This document shows, piece by piece, positions 8,311-18,441 of a stretch of DNA of 64,000 bases. Each line of letters opens with the position of its first letter. Positions within the stretch are counted from its first letter, which is position 1. The notes under the pieces are model-generated. The model was not told where the DNA came from. It did no database searches and saw only the letters and a list, made by a program, of their open reading frames with translations. The translations under genes were made by a program, and so were the position numbers. The stretch is from Pseudomonas sp. FP2196 (lineage in GTDB: Bacteria; Pseudomonadota; Gammaproteobacteria; Pseudomonadales; Pseudomonadaceae), in contig NZ_CP117445.1 of NCBI RefSeq assembly GCF_030687715.1, forward strand, positions 5,197,501 through 5,261,500, read 5' to 3'.

Positions 8311-9078
8311 TCAGCGGGCGATGATCAGCGGATGCCCACGCTCCGGGTGCGGCTGCACCAATACTTCGAGACCGAACACGGCTTTGAGCAGGTCCGGCCG
8401 CAACACTTGCTGCGGCGTGTCCAGCGCAACCGGGCGCCCGCCCTCCAGCAGCAACACGCGATCAGAATAACGCGCAGCCAGATTCAGATCATGCAGGATC
8501 ACCATCACTGCCGCGCCGCGATCGGCAAACTCGCGCACGGCCTGCAAAGTGGTGTGTTGATGCAGTGGATCAAGCATCGAGGTTGGTTCATCCAGCAGCA
8601 GCGATTGCCCCGCCTGCCCCGGCCAGAGCTGCGCCAGCACCCGCGCCAGATGCACGCGCTGGCGCTCACCACCCGACAATGCCAGATAGCTGCGCCCACT
8701 CAGATGCCCGGCATCCGCGGCCGCCAGTGCTGCGGCGACAATCTCGTCATCGCGTACCCGACCGCTTTGATAAGGCAACCGGCCCATACCGACCACTTCT
8801 TCAACGCGAAAGGCGAAATCCAGCGTGGAAACCTGCGGTAACACGGCCAATCGCTGGGCGCGTTGCGTGCCCGTCCACTGCGCCAACGGCTGGCCATCAA
8901 GCGAGACTTCGCCTTCACTTGGCGCCAGTTCACCGCATAAGGCACCCAGTAAGGTACTTTTACCGGCGCCGTTCGGCCCCAGCACGCCAAGCACTTCGCC
9001 CGGCTCGAGTTGCAGGGTAACCTCGCTGAGCACAGTTTTGCGGCCGCGACGGATATGCAGATTGTGCGCACGCAACAT
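8311..9078 (-). CDS. phuV: Heme ABC transporter ATP-binding protein PhuV
   Basis: A 255-residue ABC ATPase of the FecE/HmuV family. It shows Walker [10 protein letters not shown] (about residue 36), the signature [19 protein letters not shown] and a Walker B region [11 protein letters not shown]. It powers import of heme from the periplasm with PhuU and PhuT. The start codon overlaps the end of phuU at base 9078, which suggests translational coupling. Confidence 0.93.
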   Translation of the reverse strand: MLRAHNLHIRRGRKTVLSEVTLQLEPGEVLGVLGPNGAGKSTLLGALCGELAPSEGEVSLDGQPLAQWTGTQRAQRLAVLPQVSTLDFAFRVEEVVGMGRLPYQSGRVRDDEIVAAALAAADAGHLSGRSYLALSGGERQRVHLARVLAQLWPGQAGQSLLLDEPTSMLDPLHQHTTLQAVREFADRGAAVMVILHDLNLAARYSDRVLLLEGGRPVALDTPQQVLRPDLLKAVFGLEVLVQPHPERGHPLIIAR

Positions 9079-10115
9079 CAGGCACGTCCTCGCAGCAGCA
9101 GATAAAGGAAGAACGGCGCGCCGATAAACGCTGTGACGATACCGATCGGTAACTCCGCCGGTGCCAGCGCCAGACGCGCCACCAGGTCGGCCAGCAACAA
9201 CAGGCTCGCCCCGGCCAGCACTGAGGCCGGCAGCAACACACGATGATCGGGGCCAGCAAGCAAGCGCACCAGATGCGGCACCACCAGCCCGACAAACCCG
9301 ATCATCCCTGCTGCAGCCACCGCCGCACCGACACCCAACGCGGTACAGAACACCAACTCACGCTTGAGCCGCTCGACATCAATTCCCAAATGTCCGGCCT
9401 CCGACTCACCGAGCAACAAGGCATTCAATGCTTTCGCCCGACGCGGCAACCACAGCGCAACGCCGGCGCTGATGATCAACAACGGCCACAACCGCGCGTA
9501 ACTGGCGCCATTGAGGCTGCCGAGATTCCAGAACGTCAGCGTGCGCAGGGTCGCGTCGTCCGCCAGATAGGTGAACAGCCCGACCGCCGAACCGGCCAGC
9601 GCGGTCAGCGCAATCCCCGCCAGCAACATGGTCGCGACATGGGTTTGCCCGTTGTGCCGGCCGAGTCTATAAACCAGCGCCGTCACCCCGAGCCCGCCGA
9701 GAAACGCGCACACCGATAACAGATAAGGCCCGAACCACTCCGGTAAACCGCCAAAAAACGAGCCGCCGACAATCGCAATCGCGGCGCCCAACGCCGCGCC
9801 ACTGGAAACTCCGACCAGCCCCGGATCCGCCAGCGGGTTACGAAAAAGTCCCTGCATCGCCACGCCCGACAAGGCCAGCACGCCGCCAACTGCCAGCCCG
9901 AGCAGCGTTCGCGGCAGACGAATCTGCCCGAGAATCAGCTCAGCCTGCTCCAGGCCTTCCGGAGCCAGCGGCACACCGATCAGGCGCAACGCCGCGCGCA
10001 GCGTATCGAACAACGGCAAACTGACAGGCCCCAGCGCCAGCGATAACCAGATTGACAGCAGGCACAGGAGTGTCAGGCCGATGAACAGGCCACGGGGTTT
10101 GAGCAGTGTGGTCAT
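9078..10115 (-). CDS. phuU: Heme ABC transporter permease PhuU
   Basis: A 345-residue FecCD-family inner-membrane permease with about ten hydrophobic segments. Family motifs include [29 protein letters not shown] and the cytoplasmic [17 protein letters not shown] loop that contacts the ATPase. It overlaps phuT by 4 bases and phuV by 1 base, so it is part of one polycistron. Confidence 0.94.
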   Translation of the reverse strand: MTTLLKPRGLFIGLTLLCLLSIWLSLALGPVSLPLFDTLRAALRLIGVPLAPEGLEQAELILGQIRLPRTLLGLAVGGVLALSGVAMQGLFRNPLADPGLVGVSSGAALGAAIAIVGGSFFGGLPEWFGPYLLSVCAFLGGLGVTALVYRLGRHNGQTHVATMLLAGIALTALAGSAVGLFTYLADDATLRTLTFWNLGSLNGASYARLWPLLIISAGVALWLPRRAKALNALLLGESEAGHLGIDVERLKRELVFCTALGVGAAVAAAGMIGFVGLVVPHLVRLLAGPDHRVLLPASVLAGASLLLLADLVARLALAPAELPIGIVTAFIGAPFFLYLLLRGRA

Positions 10116-10984
10116 TGGCCACTCTTGGCTGGGTAGAAACCGTCAGTCAGGGTTTCCAACGCCGCCGGCAGTCGCGGCCCGAGCCCGCCGACCAACAAGG
10201 TCGGATCGAGCTCAAGAACACGCCCGTCCTTGGCCGCACGGCTTGAATTGAGAATAGGGTTTTCCTTGAACAGTGCAGTCTTCGCCGCCTCCCCGGTCAA
10301 CGCCCGGTCGGCGAATACCAGCACTTCAGGATCAAGGTTGGCAAGGGATTCCACGGAGAATGGTTTGTAACCGGTGTGAGTCGCCAGGTTATGCCCGCCC
10401 GCCTTTTGCAGCAGCCAGTCGGCGGCGGTGTCCTTGCCGGCGATCAGCGGTTTGCCCCCGGCGTGTCCCAGCAACATAAGAACACCCGGCGATTTGTGTT
10501 TGGACTGCGCTTCACTTACCCGCGCTTTCTGCGCGTCGAGTTGCTGTTGATAACGTTGCAGTAACTGAGTGGCCTGCTCTTCAGCACCGAGCAACTGCCC
10601 AAGATGAGTGACGTTTTTTTCCAGCGTTGGCAGATCCGGCTGGGCCGAGAACAACTCCACCTGAACCTTGGCCGCCCTCACTTGGGCAATCACGGGGGGC
10701 GGACCGACTTCTTCAGTGCCGATGAGGATGTCCGGACGCAGGCTGAGAATGCCCTCGGCGGAAAGGCTGCGCTGATAACCGATGCTCGGCAGCGCTTTCA
10801 GAGACGCAGGATGCTGGCTGGTGCTATCGACGCCGACCAGTTTTGATTCGCCGCCCAACGCACTGACCCACTCCGACAGCGCACCGCCGGCACTGACCCA
10901 GCGTTGCGGCACGTCGGCTGCTGCCGCCATGTGGCTGGCGAAAAGTCCGACACAGAGCACAGCGACGCGGGTACTCAGGCGCAT
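10112..10984 (-). CDS. phuT: Heme-binding periplasmic protein PhuT
   Basis: A 290-residue class III periplasmic binding protein (TroA/FepB fold) that delivers heme to PhuUV. The signal peptide MRLSTRVAVLCVGLFASHMAAA precedes mature ADVPQ. The start at 10982-10984 is chosen because the signal peptide begins there and AAGGAAG lies just upstream; the in-frame extension to 11077 is not signal-like. It is the first gene of phuTUVW. No phuR receptor or phuS gene lies upstream, which differs from P. aeruginosa. Confidence 0.92.
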   Translation of the reverse strand: MRLSTRVAVLCVGLFASHMAAAADVPQRWVSAGGALSEWVSALGGESKLVGVDSTSQHPASLKALPSIGYQRSLSAEGILSLRPDILIGTEEVGPPPVIAQVRAAKVQVELFSAQPDLPTLEKNVTHLGQLLGAEEQATQLLQRYQQQLDAQKARVSEAQSKHKSPGVLMLLGHAGGKPLIAGKDTAADWLLQKAGGHNLATHTGYKPFSVESLANLDPEVLVFADRALTGEAAKTALFKENPILNSSRAAKDGRVLELDPTLLVGGLGPRLPAALETLTDGFYPAKSGQ

Positions 10985-11077
10985 ACACAGCTTCCTTGAA
11001 CAAGGTTTCCCGGGCGTCCGGATGACAGGCCAAGTATCCTCGGCATCTGGCAGGCGCCTGCAGGTGAAGGCCGCCAT

Positions 11078-11105
11078 TTGATAATTGTTTGCATTTAAAC
11101 GTCAA
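11078..11105 (-). promoter_or_regulatory. Candidate phuT promoter with Fur box
   Basis: On the minus strand TTGACG (11100-11105) and TATCAA (11078-11083) are 16 bases apart. Between and over them (11080-11098) lies an A/T-rich Fur-like site with the GATAAT half conserved (11 of 19 consensus bases). Fur control of heme import is established for the family; this exact site is inferred. Confidence 0.55.
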
Positions 11106-11147
11106 GCTCGGACATATCCGGACACGAGCAGACGCTAGAGGATAACC

Positions 11148-11465
11148 ATGAAGTTTCTGTGCGCGGGTGCCGATCTGGCCGAGGCCGGCAGTCGGGGGTT
11201 TGAGATCGGCGGGAAAAACCTGTTCGCCGTACGCCGCAACGGTCAGGCGTATGTCTACCTGAATCGCTGCCCGCATCGCGGTGTGCGCCTGGAATGGCAC
11301 CCCGACCAGTTTCTCGACCCGAGCAACAGCCTGATCCAGTGCGCCACCCACGGCGCACTGTTTCTGATCGAGGACGGCGAGTGCGTTTCCGGGCCCTGCG
11401 CCGGGCAAGCGCTGATAGCTATAGGTTGCCGCGAAGATGCACAGGGCCTGTGGGTCGATGTTTAA
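11148..11465 (+). CDS. Small Rieske [2Fe-2S] protein
   Basis: A 105-residue soluble protein consisting of a single Rieske domain. The cluster ligands are visible as CPHRG (Cys41, His43) and CATHG (Cys65, His68). There is no signal or membrane anchor, so it resembles the small ferredoxins of dioxygenase systems. No oxygenase or reductase is adjacent, and the electron partner is unknown. It is divergent from phuT and converges on sfsA, which overlaps its stop by 4 bases. Confidence 0.88.
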   Translation: MKFLCAGADLAEAGSRGFEIGGKNLFAVRRNGQAYVYLNRCPHRGVRLEWHPDQFLDPSNSLIQCATHGALFLIEDGECVSGPCAGQALIAIGCREDAQGLWVDV

Positions 11466-12187
11466 CCGTTGAGCAGTACGTCCAGTCGCCGGTCGATTAC
11501 CATTTCCTCATGGTTGAGCCGCACACCGTAAGCCAGGACTTCAACGCCACAGGCCACCGCTTCGCGCAAGGCATCGGCGTAGGCCGAATCGATTTCCACC
11601 GCAGGACGCACCGCTTCAATCCCGGTGAGGTTCACGCAGTACAACTGCACCGCACGAATCCCGTCCCGCGCCAGATGCGCCAGCTCACGCAGATGCTTGG
11701 CGCCACGCTGGGTTACCGCATCGGGAAACGCCGCTACATTCGTGCCATCGAAGCCCAGGGTGACGCTTTTCACTTCGACATAAGCGGGGCCGCTGGGGTA
11801 TTCGAGGCGAAAGTCGATGCGGCTTTTTTCCTGCCCGTAAGCCACCTCGCGCTTCAACGCGGTGAACCCGTTCAACTCGCTGATGACGCCGGCCTGCAAG
11901 GCTTCTTCCACCAGCCCGTTGGCTCGCCCGGTGTTCACACAAAACAATCGACCCTGTGGGGTTTCGCCGATCTCCCAAGTGCCTGGCAACTTGCGTTTCG
12001 GGTCATTGGAGCGACTGAACCAGACCTGCCCGCCCTCGACCTGACAGTTGAGCATCGAGCCAGTATTCGGGCAGTGAATCGTCAGTAACTCGCCGCCAAC
12101 GGTTTCGATATCGGCAAGAAAACGCTTGTAACGTCGAATCAGCCGCGCCTCTTCCAGAGGAGGAAAGAAACGCATCAGCCTTGCCAA
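11462..12187 (-). CDS. sfsA: SfsA family protein (DNA/RNA nuclease)
   Basis: A 241-residue protein of the SfsA family (E. coli 234). An N-terminal OB-like region ([16 protein letters not shown]) precedes a PD-(D/E)xK-like core with SRIDFRLEY and [11 protein letters not shown]. coli SfsA was named for sugar fermentation stimulation and has nucleic-acid-binding or nuclease features. The start overlaps the end of the aminotransferase gene by 13 bases, so the two are probably cotranscribed. Confidence 0.92.
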   Translation of the reverse strand: MARLMRFFPPLEEARLIRRYKRFLADIETVGGELLTIHCPNTGSMLNCQVEGGQVWFSRSNDPKRKLPGTWEIGETPQGRLFCVNTGRANGLVEEALQAGVISELNGFTALKREVAYGQEKSRIDFRLEYPSGPAYVEVKSVTLGFDGTNVAAFPDAVTQRGAKHLRELAHLARDGIRAVQLYCVNLTGIEAVRPAVEIDSAYADALREAVACGVEVLAYGVRLNHEEMVIDRRLDVLLNG

Positions 12188-13347
12188 CTCTTCAAGCCAC
12201 GCGCAATCCGCTCCACCGCTTCCTGTAAGCGAGGGAGGTTTTGCGTGTAGGCAAAACGCACATGGTGGCTGGCATGATAGCGGCCAAAATCCAGTCCCGG
12301 CGTGAACGCAACGTGTTCGGTTTCGAGGAAATGACGACAGAACGCGAAGGCATCGCCGCCGAACTGGCTGATATCTGCATACAAATAGAACGCACCCTCG
12401 GGTTCAACGGCGATGTTGAATCCCAACGCACGCAATGCCGGAAGGAGAAAGTCCCGGCGACGTCCGAACTCGGCGCGGCGCTCTTCGAGAATCGCAATGG
12501 TGTCCGGCTCGAAACAGGCCAGCGCGGCGTACTGGGCCATGCTCGGCGCGCTGATGTAGAGGTTCTGCGCGAGTTTCTCCAGCTCACTCACCGCCGCATC
12601 CGGCGCGACCAGCCAGCCGAGACGCCAACCGGTCATGCCGAAATATTTGGAGAAGCTGTTGAGGACAAAAGCACTGTCATCGACCTCCAGAACACTTGCC
12701 GCGTCAGTGCCATAAGTCAGGCCGTGATAGATCTCGTCCACCACCAGATGCCCGTGCCGCGCCTTGATGGCTGTGGATAACCCGGCCAGTTCATCGCGGG
12801 TGAGGATCGTCCCGGTCGGATTGGCCGGCGAGGCAACCAATGCACCGACGCTGTCGTGATCCCAATGGCGCTCGACCAGATCAGGGGTCAGTTGATAACG
12901 CACGTCCGGCCCTACAGGAACCAACTGCGCCGCGCCTTCGACCAGGCGCAAGAAGTGCCGGTTGCACGGATAGCCCGGGTCTGCCAACAGCCAGTGTTTG
13001 CCGGGATCGACCAACAACGCGCTGGCGAGCAACAAGGCGCCGGAGCCGCCCGGAGTGATCAGAATCCGCCGCGGATCGATATTCAGGCCATAGCGCGATT
13101 GATAAAACCCGGAAATCGCCTCGCGCAGTTCAGGAATGCCGCGCGCCGCGGTGTAACGGGTCTTGCCCGCGGTCAGCGCCGCTTGCCCGGCACGGATGAT
13201 CGGCTCGGCCGTGGTGAAGTCCGGCTCGCCGATTTCCAGGTGGATCACGTCGTGACCTTCAGCCTGCAACTCGTTGGCCCGCGCCAGCAGCGCCATCACA
13301 TGGAACGGTTCGATCGCACGACTGCGCGCACTGTAGGGCTGAGCCAT
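12175..13347 (-). CDS. PLP-dependent class I/II aminotransferase
   Basis: A 390-residue fold-type I aminotransferase. Visible features are the N-terminal HLEIGEPDF substrate loop, the SPANPTGT cofactor segment and the PLP-binding Lys in [16 protein letters not shown] (about residue 232). The family includes aspartate- and alanine-type transaminases; specificity cannot be read from the sequence. It is upstream of and overlapping sfsA, and divergent from dksA. Confidence 0.9.
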   Translation of the reverse strand: MAQPYSARSRAIEPFHVMALLARANELQAEGHDVIHLEIGEPDFTTAEPIIRAGQAALTAGKTRYTAARGIPELREAISGFYQSRYGLNIDPRRILITPGGSGALLLASALLVDPGKHWLLADPGYPCNRHFLRLVEGAAQLVPVGPDVRYQLTPDLVERHWDHDSVGALVASPANPTGTILTRDELAGLSTAIKARHGHLVVDEIYHGLTYGTDAASVLEVDDSAFVLNSFSKYFGMTGWRLGWLVAPDAAVSELEKLAQNLYISAPSMAQYAALACFEPDTIAILEERRAEFGRRRDFLLPALRALGFNIAVEPEGAFYLYADISQFGGDAFAFCRHFLETEHVAFTPGLDFGRYHASHHVRFAYTQNLPRLQEAVERIARGLKSWQG

Positions 13348-13681
13348 TGGCCTTCCTTCGACGGGAAAAAAGAAACGATTCTACCCATCTGCCGGAACGA
13401 GCGAGAACCCGTAGCGGTCACAGCCTCAAGAACTCTGGAATGTAATGACACAAGCGTACCCTCCAGGATTGACTAAAATCAGTGATTGAACAGGTCTCCC
13501 ACACCGCCAGACACGGCTTGCCAAACATTTGCAAGCGCCACCCGCCGGGGCCTCGACATCCGGGAGTAGCGCAGGCCGAATTGATCTGGTAAGTTCGCCC
13601 GCTTGCAGCCGCAGGGCCGGCAGGTGTCGGTGATGGAGCAATCCTGCGCAATGGATTACAAGAGTAGAGGCGGTCCATTTC
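13348..13681. other. Intergenic region between aminotransferase gene and dksA
   Basis: These 334 bp carry the divergent promoters of the aminotransferase gene and dksA. I see no coding region, strong hairpin or clear -35/-10 pair. A TTGACT at 13469-13474 has no good -10 partner. Confidence 0.5.
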
Positions 13682-14125
13682 ATGCCCACCCAAGCAAAGC
13701 AACAGCAGAATCAGACAATCAGTGGCTTCGAACCCTACGTTCCGAAGGCTGGTGAAGAGTACATGGGCGCCCCGATGCGCGCGCACTTCACCAAGATCCT
13801 GAACAAGTGGAAACAGGACTTGATGCAGGAAGTCGACCGTACTGTTGATCACATGAAGGACGAAGCAGCCAACTTCCCTGACCCGGCAGACCGTGCCAGT
13901 CAGGAAGAGGAATTCGCCCTCGAACTGCGCGCCCGCGACCGCGAGCGCAAGTTGATCAAGAAGATCGACAAGACGCTGGAGCTGATCCAGGACGAAGAAT
14001 ACGGCTGGTGCGAGTCCTGCGGCATCGAGATCGGCGTCAAACGTCTCGAAGCCCGTCCTACCGCGGATCTGTGCATCGACTGCAAGACCCTGGCGGAAAT
14101 CAAGGAAAAGCAGGTCGGCAAGTAA
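13682..14125 (+). CDS. dksA: RNA polymerase-binding transcription factor DksA
   Basis: A 147-residue DksA that enters the RNA polymerase secondary channel and, with ppGpp, adjusts rRNA and amino-acid promoters. The long coiled coil has the tip motif DPADRA (Asp67, Asp70, Ala72). The C-terminal zinc finger has Cys110, Cys113, Cys131 and Cys134 (CESC, CIDC). All four Cys are present, so this is the zinc-containing form and not DksA2. A strong terminator follows, then a REPIN and gluQ. Confidence 0.97.
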   Translation: MPTQAKQQQNQTISGFEPYVPKAGEEYMGAPMRAHFTKILNKWKQDLMQEVDRTVDHMKDEAANFPDPADRASQEEEFALELRARDRERKLIKKIDKTLELIQDEEYGWCESCGIEIGVKRLEARPTADLCIDCKTLAEIKEKQVGK

Positions 14126-14139
14126 TCTCGACCTGAACG

Positions 14140-14169
14140 AAAAACGGAGCGTGCGAACGCTCCGTTTTT
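14140..14169 (+). terminator. Terminator of dksA
   Basis: A 12-bp perfect stem (arms 14141-14152 and 14157-14168) with GCGA loop is followed by T residues, 15 bp after the dksA stop. Confidence 0.93.
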
Positions 14170-14201
14170 GTTTCTGCCTTTTGCCTTTTGCCCTTGCCTT
14201 T

Positions 14202-14291
14202 TGTAGGAGTGAGCCTGCTCGCGATAGCGGTGGGTCGGTCAATATCGGTGTTGAATGTCACACCGCTATCGCGAGCAGGCTCACTCCTACA
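14202..14291. repeat. REPIN, 90 bp, copy 1
   Basis: Two perfect 30-bp inverted arms (14202-14231 and 14262-14291) begin with TGTAGGAGTGAGCCTGCTCG and flank a 30-bp spacer. The unit can fold into one long hairpin. Copies of the same 90-bp length lie at 24636, 26731 and 49061. Confidence 0.92.
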
Positions 14292-14330
14292 GGTTGACCT
14301 GCGTATAGCCTGAAAAGTAGTTTCGTCTCC

Positions 14331-15227
14331 ATGACTGCCAAAACATCCCCCGCCTACATCGGCCGCTTCGCCCCAACCCCCAGTGGCCACTTGCACTTCG
14401 GTTCGCTGGTTGCCGCCCTCGCCTCTTATCTTGATGCACGTTCGGTTGGCGGACGTTGGCTGGTGCGCATGGAAGATCTCGATCCGCCCCGTGAAGAACC
14501 CGGTGCGCAAGCGGCGATCCTCAAGGCGCTGGAAAGTTACGGTTTCGAATGGGACGGCGAGATGGTGCGCCAAAGTGATCGGCACGACGCGTATGCCGAA
14601 GTGCTCAATAGCCTGTTCAATCATGGCCTGGCCTACGCGTGCACCTGCTCGCGCAAACAGCTGGAGCCCTATGACGGGATTTATCCAGGGCTGTGCCGCA
14701 ATGCCGGCCACGACCAGCAGGACGCGGCAATCCGCCTGCGCGTGCCGGAACTCGAATACCACTTCATCGATCGGGTGCAGGGCGAATACCGACAGCATCT
14801 GGGCCGTGATGTCGGCGACTTCGTGATTCGCCGTCGCGACGGCCTCTATGCCTATCAATTGGCCGTGGTGCTCGACGATGCCTGGCAAGGCATTACCGAC
14901 ATCGTGCGCGGCGCCGACCTGCTCGACTCCACGCCACGCCAGCTCTATCTGCAAGAACTGTTGGGCCTGCGTCAGCCGCGTTATCTGCACCTGCCTTTGA
15001 TCACCCAGCCGGACGGCAACAAGCTCGGCAAGTCCTACCGCTCGCCGCCGCTGGAAGCCGACCAAGCCACGCCGTTGCTGCTGCGGGCCTTGCGCGCACT
15101 GGGGCAAAACCCCGGCGCCGAACTGGCACATGCGACACCACAGGAATTGCTCAACTGGGGCAGCACCCACTGGGATGCAACGAAGATCCCGCGCACACTG
15201 ACCCTGCCCGAAGCGCAACTGCGATGA
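14331..15227 (+). CDS. gluQ: Glutamyl-Q tRNA(Asp) synthetase
   Basis: A 298-residue truncated GluRS paralogue that attaches glutamate to the queuosine of tRNA-Asp. The catalytic domain has the HIGH-like PTPSGHLHFGS motif at the N-terminus and a KMSKS-like KLGKSYRSP near residue 228. A zinc site is formed by CTCSRK and YPGLCR. There is no anticodon-binding domain, as is diagnostic for GluQRS. dksA-gluQ is a conserved gene pair; here a terminator and REPIN separate them. Confidence 0.95.
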   Translation: MTAKTSPAYIGRFAPTPSGHLHFGSLVAALASYLDARSVGGRWLVRMEDLDPPREEPGAQAAILKALESYGFEWDGEMVRQSDRHDAYAEVLNSLFNHGLAYACTCSRKQLEPYDGIYPGLCRNAGHDQQDAAIRLRVPELEYHFIDRVQGEYRQHLGRDVGDFVIRRRDGLYAYQLAVVLDDAWQGITDIVRGADLLDSTPRQLYLQELLGLRQPRYLHLPLITQPDGNKLGKSYRSPPLEADQATPLLLRALRALGQNPGAELAHATPQELLNWGSTHWDATKIPRTLTLPEAQLR

Positions 15228-15304
15228 CGACACTTGCAGTCGCGCCGCCATCCGTTACCATCGCCGCACGTTTTCGGGCACGCGCATAAAAAAGAGAGGC
15301 CGGG

Positions 15305-15481
15305 ATGTACATCTATCGCTTGGTCCTGCTTTTGGTCGTGGGGATCTATCTGTTTTCTCCCGCCATCATGGATTGGTGGATCGACGCTACGGGCGCCTGG
15401 TATCGCCCCTATCTGCTCTGGCTGATCCTGATTGTCGTGACCTTCATCCTGCAGAGCCAAAAAGATGCCGATGAGCTTTAG
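15305..15481 (+). CDS. cbrX: Small membrane protein CbrX
   Basis: A 58-residue protein with two hydrophobic segments (LVLLLVVGIYLF and LLWLILIVVTFIL) around a Trp-rich loop (DWWIDATGAWYRPY). Its end overlaps the start of cbrA by 17 bases. This matches cbrX, the small gene preceding and translationally coupled to cbrA in P. putida. GAGAGG lies 6-11 bases before the ATG, within an A-rich leader. Its biochemical role is unknown. Confidence 0.85.
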   Translation: MYIYRLVLLLVVGIYLFSPAIMDWWIDATGAWYRPYLLWLILIVVTFILQSQKDADEL

Positions 15482-18419
15482 CCTGACCCAGATGATTCTG
15501 GTCAGCGCCGCCTACCTGGCGGTGCTGTTCGGTGTAGCCTGGATCAGCGAACGGGGCATGATCCCCCGGGCGATCATTCGCCACCCGTTGACTTACACCC
15601 TGTCGCTGGGGGTCTATGCCAGTGCCTGGGCGTTCTACGGCACGGTGGGCCTGGCCTATCAGTACGGTTACGGCTTTCTTTCGAGTTATCTCGGCGTATC
15701 CGGCGCGTTTCTGCTGGCGCCGGTGTTGCTCTATCCGATTCTGAAAATTACCCGCACCTATCAACTGTCGTCGCTGGCGGATCTGTTCGCCTTCCGATTT
15801 CGCAGTACCTGGGCCGGGGCACTGACCACGATTTTCATGCTGATCGGCGTATTGCCGTTGCTGGCATTGCAGATTCAGGCCGTGGCCGACTCCATCGGCA
15901 TTCTCACGGGCGAGCCGATTCAGAGTCGCGTGGCGTTGGCGTTCTGTGCGCTGATCATTTTGTTCACGATTTTCTTTGGCTCGCGCCACATCGCCACCCG
16001 CGAGAAACACGAAGGGCTGGTGTTCGCGATTGCCTTTGAGTCGGTGATCAAACTGATCGCCCTCGGCGGCGTTGGCCTGTACGCCCTCTATGGCGTGTTC
16101 GACGGCCCGCAACAGCTGGAACTCTGGCTGCTGCAAAACCAGACCGCCCTCGCCGCATTGCACACGCCGTTGCAGGAAGGCCCGTGGCGCACGCTGCTGC
16201 TGGTGTTCTTCGCCTCGGCGATCGTGATGCCGCACATGTATCACATGACCTTTACCGAGAACCTCAACCCGCGCTCACTGGTGAGTGCCAGTTGGGGCCT
16301 GCCGCTGTTCCTGTTGTTGATGAGTCTGGCGGTGCCGCTGATCCTGTGGGCCGGCCTCAAGCTGGGCGCCACCACCGACCCGGAATACTTCACCCTCGGC
16401 ATCGGCATTGCCGCCAACAGCAAGCCTTTGGCATTGCTCGCCTACGTTGGCGGCCTGTCAGCGGCCAGCGGGCTGATCATCGTCACCACCCTGGCGTTGT
16501 CGGGCATGGCCCTGAACCACCTGGTGCTGCCGCTTTATCAGCCACCGGCCGAAGGCAACATCTACCGCTGGCTGAAATGGACGCGCCGGGCGCTGATCGT
16601 CGCGATCATCATGGCCGGTTTCTGCTTCTATCTGCTGCTCGGCGCCGGACAGGATCTGGCCAATCTCGGCATCGTTGCCTTCGTCGCGACGCTGCAATTC
16701 CTGCCGGGCGTGCTGTCGGTGCTGTACTGGCCGACCGCCAACCGTCGTGGCTTCATTGCCGGTCTGCTGGCCGGAATTCTGGTCTGGGTGATCACCATGC
16801 TGTTGCCGCTGGTCGGCAATCTGCAGGGTTTCTACATTCCGCTGCTGAACATGATTTACGTGCTGGACGACACCAGTTGGCACATGGCTGCCATCGCGTC
16901 ACTGGCCGCCAACGTATTGATGTTCACCCTGATCTCGCTGTTTACCAACGCCAGTCCCGAAGAAGCCAGCGCCGCCGAAGCCTGCGCTGTGGATAACGTG
17001 CGCCGCCCGCAACGCCGAGAACTGCACGCCGCCTCGCCTCAGGAGTTCGCCACGCAGTTGGCCAAACCACTGGGTGCCAAGGCTGCGCAGAAAGAAGTCG
17101 AGCAAGCGCTGCGAGACCTTTATCTGCCGTTCGACGAACGCCGCCCTTATGCCTTGCGCCGTCTGCGTGACCGCATCGAAGCCAACCTTTCCGGCCTGAT
17201 GGGCCCGAGCGTGGCTCAGGACATGGTCGAAACCTTCCTGCCGTACAAGGCCGGCGGCGAAAACTATGTCACCGAAGACATTCATTTCATCGAAAGCCGC
17301 CTCGAGGATTACCACTCGCGCCTCACAGGTTTAGCCGCTGAACTCGACGCCCTGCGCCGCTACCACCGCCAGACCTTGCAGGAACTGCCGATGGGTGTTT
17401 GCTCGCTGGCCAAGGATCAAGAGATCCTGATGTGGAACAAGGCCATGGAGGAGCTGACCGGGATCGCCGCGCAGCGCGTGGTCGGCTCTCGTTTGAGTAC
17501 CATCGGCGAGCCGTGGAAAGAATTGCTGCAAGGCTTCATCAACTTGCCTGACGAGCATTTGCACAAACAGCACCTGGCGCTCGATGGCCAGACCCGCTGG
17601 CTGAACCTGCACAAAGCCGCGATTGATGAACCGCTGGCGCCGGGTAACAGCGGCCTGGTGTTACTGGTGGAAGATCTGACCGAAACCCAGATGCTCGAAG
17701 ACAAACTGGTGCACTCCGAACGCCTGGCGAGCATCGGTCGCCTGGCAGCGGGTGTGGCTCACGAAATCGGCAACCCGATCACCGGCATCGCCTGTCTGGC
17801 GCAGAACCTGCGCGAAGAGCGCGAAGAAGACGACGAACTGACCGAGATCAGCGGGCAGATTCTCGAACAGACCAAACGCGTGTCCCGCATCGTTCAGTCG
17901 CTGATGAGTTTTGCCCACGCCGGCAGCCATCAGCACAGCGACGAGCCCGTTTGTCTGGCGGAAGTGGCCCAGGATGCCATCGGCCTGCTGGCCCTGAACC
18001 GACGCAACTTCGAAGTGCAGTTCTACAACCTGTGCGACCCGGATCACTGGGTCGAAGGCGACCCCCAGCGGCTCGCCCAGGTATTGATCAATCTGCTCTC
18101 CAACGCCCGTGATGCCTCGCCTGCGGGCAGTGCGGTGCGGGTCAAGAGTGAAGCCGGCGAACACACGGTCGATCTGATCGTCGAAGACGAAGGCAGCGGT
18201 ATTCCGAAGAACATCATGGACCGATTGTTCGAACCCTTCTTCACCACAAAGGATCCTGGCGAAGGCACCGGTCTGGGCCTTGCACTGGTCTATTCCATCG
18301 TTGAAGAGCATTATGGACAAATCACCATCGACAGCCCGGCTGATGTACAAAGCCAACGCGGCACCCGTATCCGGGTGACCTTACCGCGTCATGTCGAAGC
18401 GACGTCCGCTGTGAACTGA
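15465..18419 (+). CDS. cbrA: Sensor histidine kinase/transporter CbrA
   Basis: A 984-residue inner-membrane protein. Residues 1 to about 500 form a sodium/solute-symporter (SSS) domain with about 13 membrane segments. A STAC-like linker and a PAS domain ([17 protein letters not shown] onward) follow. Next come HisKA with phosphoacceptor His766 ([11 protein letters not shown]) and an HATPase with EGSGIP and GTGLGLAL. CbrA couples histidine transport to signalling and phosphorylates CbrB to set carbon and nitrogen use. ATG 15465 or 15471 could initiate; both lie inside the end of cbrX. Confidence 0.96.
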   Translation: MPMSFSLTQMILVSAAYLAVLFGVAWISERGMIPRAIIRHPLTYTLSLGVYASAWAFYGTVGLAYQYGYGFLSSYLGVSGAFLLAPVLLYPILKITRTYQLSSLADLFAFRFRSTWAGALTTIFMLIGVLPLLALQIQAVADSIGILTGEPIQSRVALAFCALIILFTIFFGSRHIATREKHEGLVFAIAFESVIKLIALGGVGLYALYGVFDGPQQLELWLLQNQTALAALHTPLQEGPWRTLLLVFFASAIVMPHMYHMTFTENLNPRSLVSASWGLPLFLLLMSLAVPLILWAGLKLGATTDPEYFTLGIGIAANSKPLALLAYVGGLSAASGLIIVTTLALSGMALNHLVLPLYQPPAEGNIYRWLKWTRRALIVAIIMAGFCFYLLLGAGQDLANLGIVAFVATLQFLPGVLSVLYWPTANRRGFIAGLLAGILVWVITMLLPLVGNLQGFYIPLLNMIYVLDDTSWHMAAIASLAANVLMFTLISLFTNASPEEASAAEACAVDNVRRPQRRELHAASPQEFATQLAKPLGAKAAQKEVEQALRDLYLPFDERRPYALRRLRDRIEANLSGLMGPSVAQDMVETFLPYKAGGENYVTEDIHFIESRLEDYHSRLTGLAAELDALRRYHRQTLQELPMGVCSLAKDQEILMWNKAMEELTGIAAQRVVGSRLSTIGEPWKELLQGFINLPDEHLHKQHLALDGQTRWLNLHKAAIDEPLAPGNSGLVLLVEDLTETQMLEDKLVHSERLASIGRLAAGVAHEIGNPITGIACLAQNLREEREEDDELTEISGQILEQTKRVSRIVQSLMSFAHAGSHQHSDEPVCLAEVAQDAIGLLALNRRNFEVQFYNLCDPDHWVEGDPQRLAQVLINLLSNARDASPAGSAVRVKSEAGEHTVDLIVEDEGSGIPKNIMDRLFEPFFTTKDPGEGTGLGLALVYSIVEEHYGQITIDSPADVQSQRGTRIRVTLPRHVEATSAVN

Positions 18420-18441
18420 GACCGTCGAGAGTATCGAATCA

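Noticed and set aside
11041..11077. Longer N-terminus of PhuT from 11077
   Set aside because: The extra 31 residues contain charged and Cys/Pro-rich sequence and bury the signal peptide; the start at 10984 has a proper ribosome-binding site.
15465..18419. CbrA as a chimeric misassembly of transporter and kinase
   Set aside because: The SSS-STAC-PAS-HisKA-HATPase order is the normal CbrA architecture and the frame is continuous.
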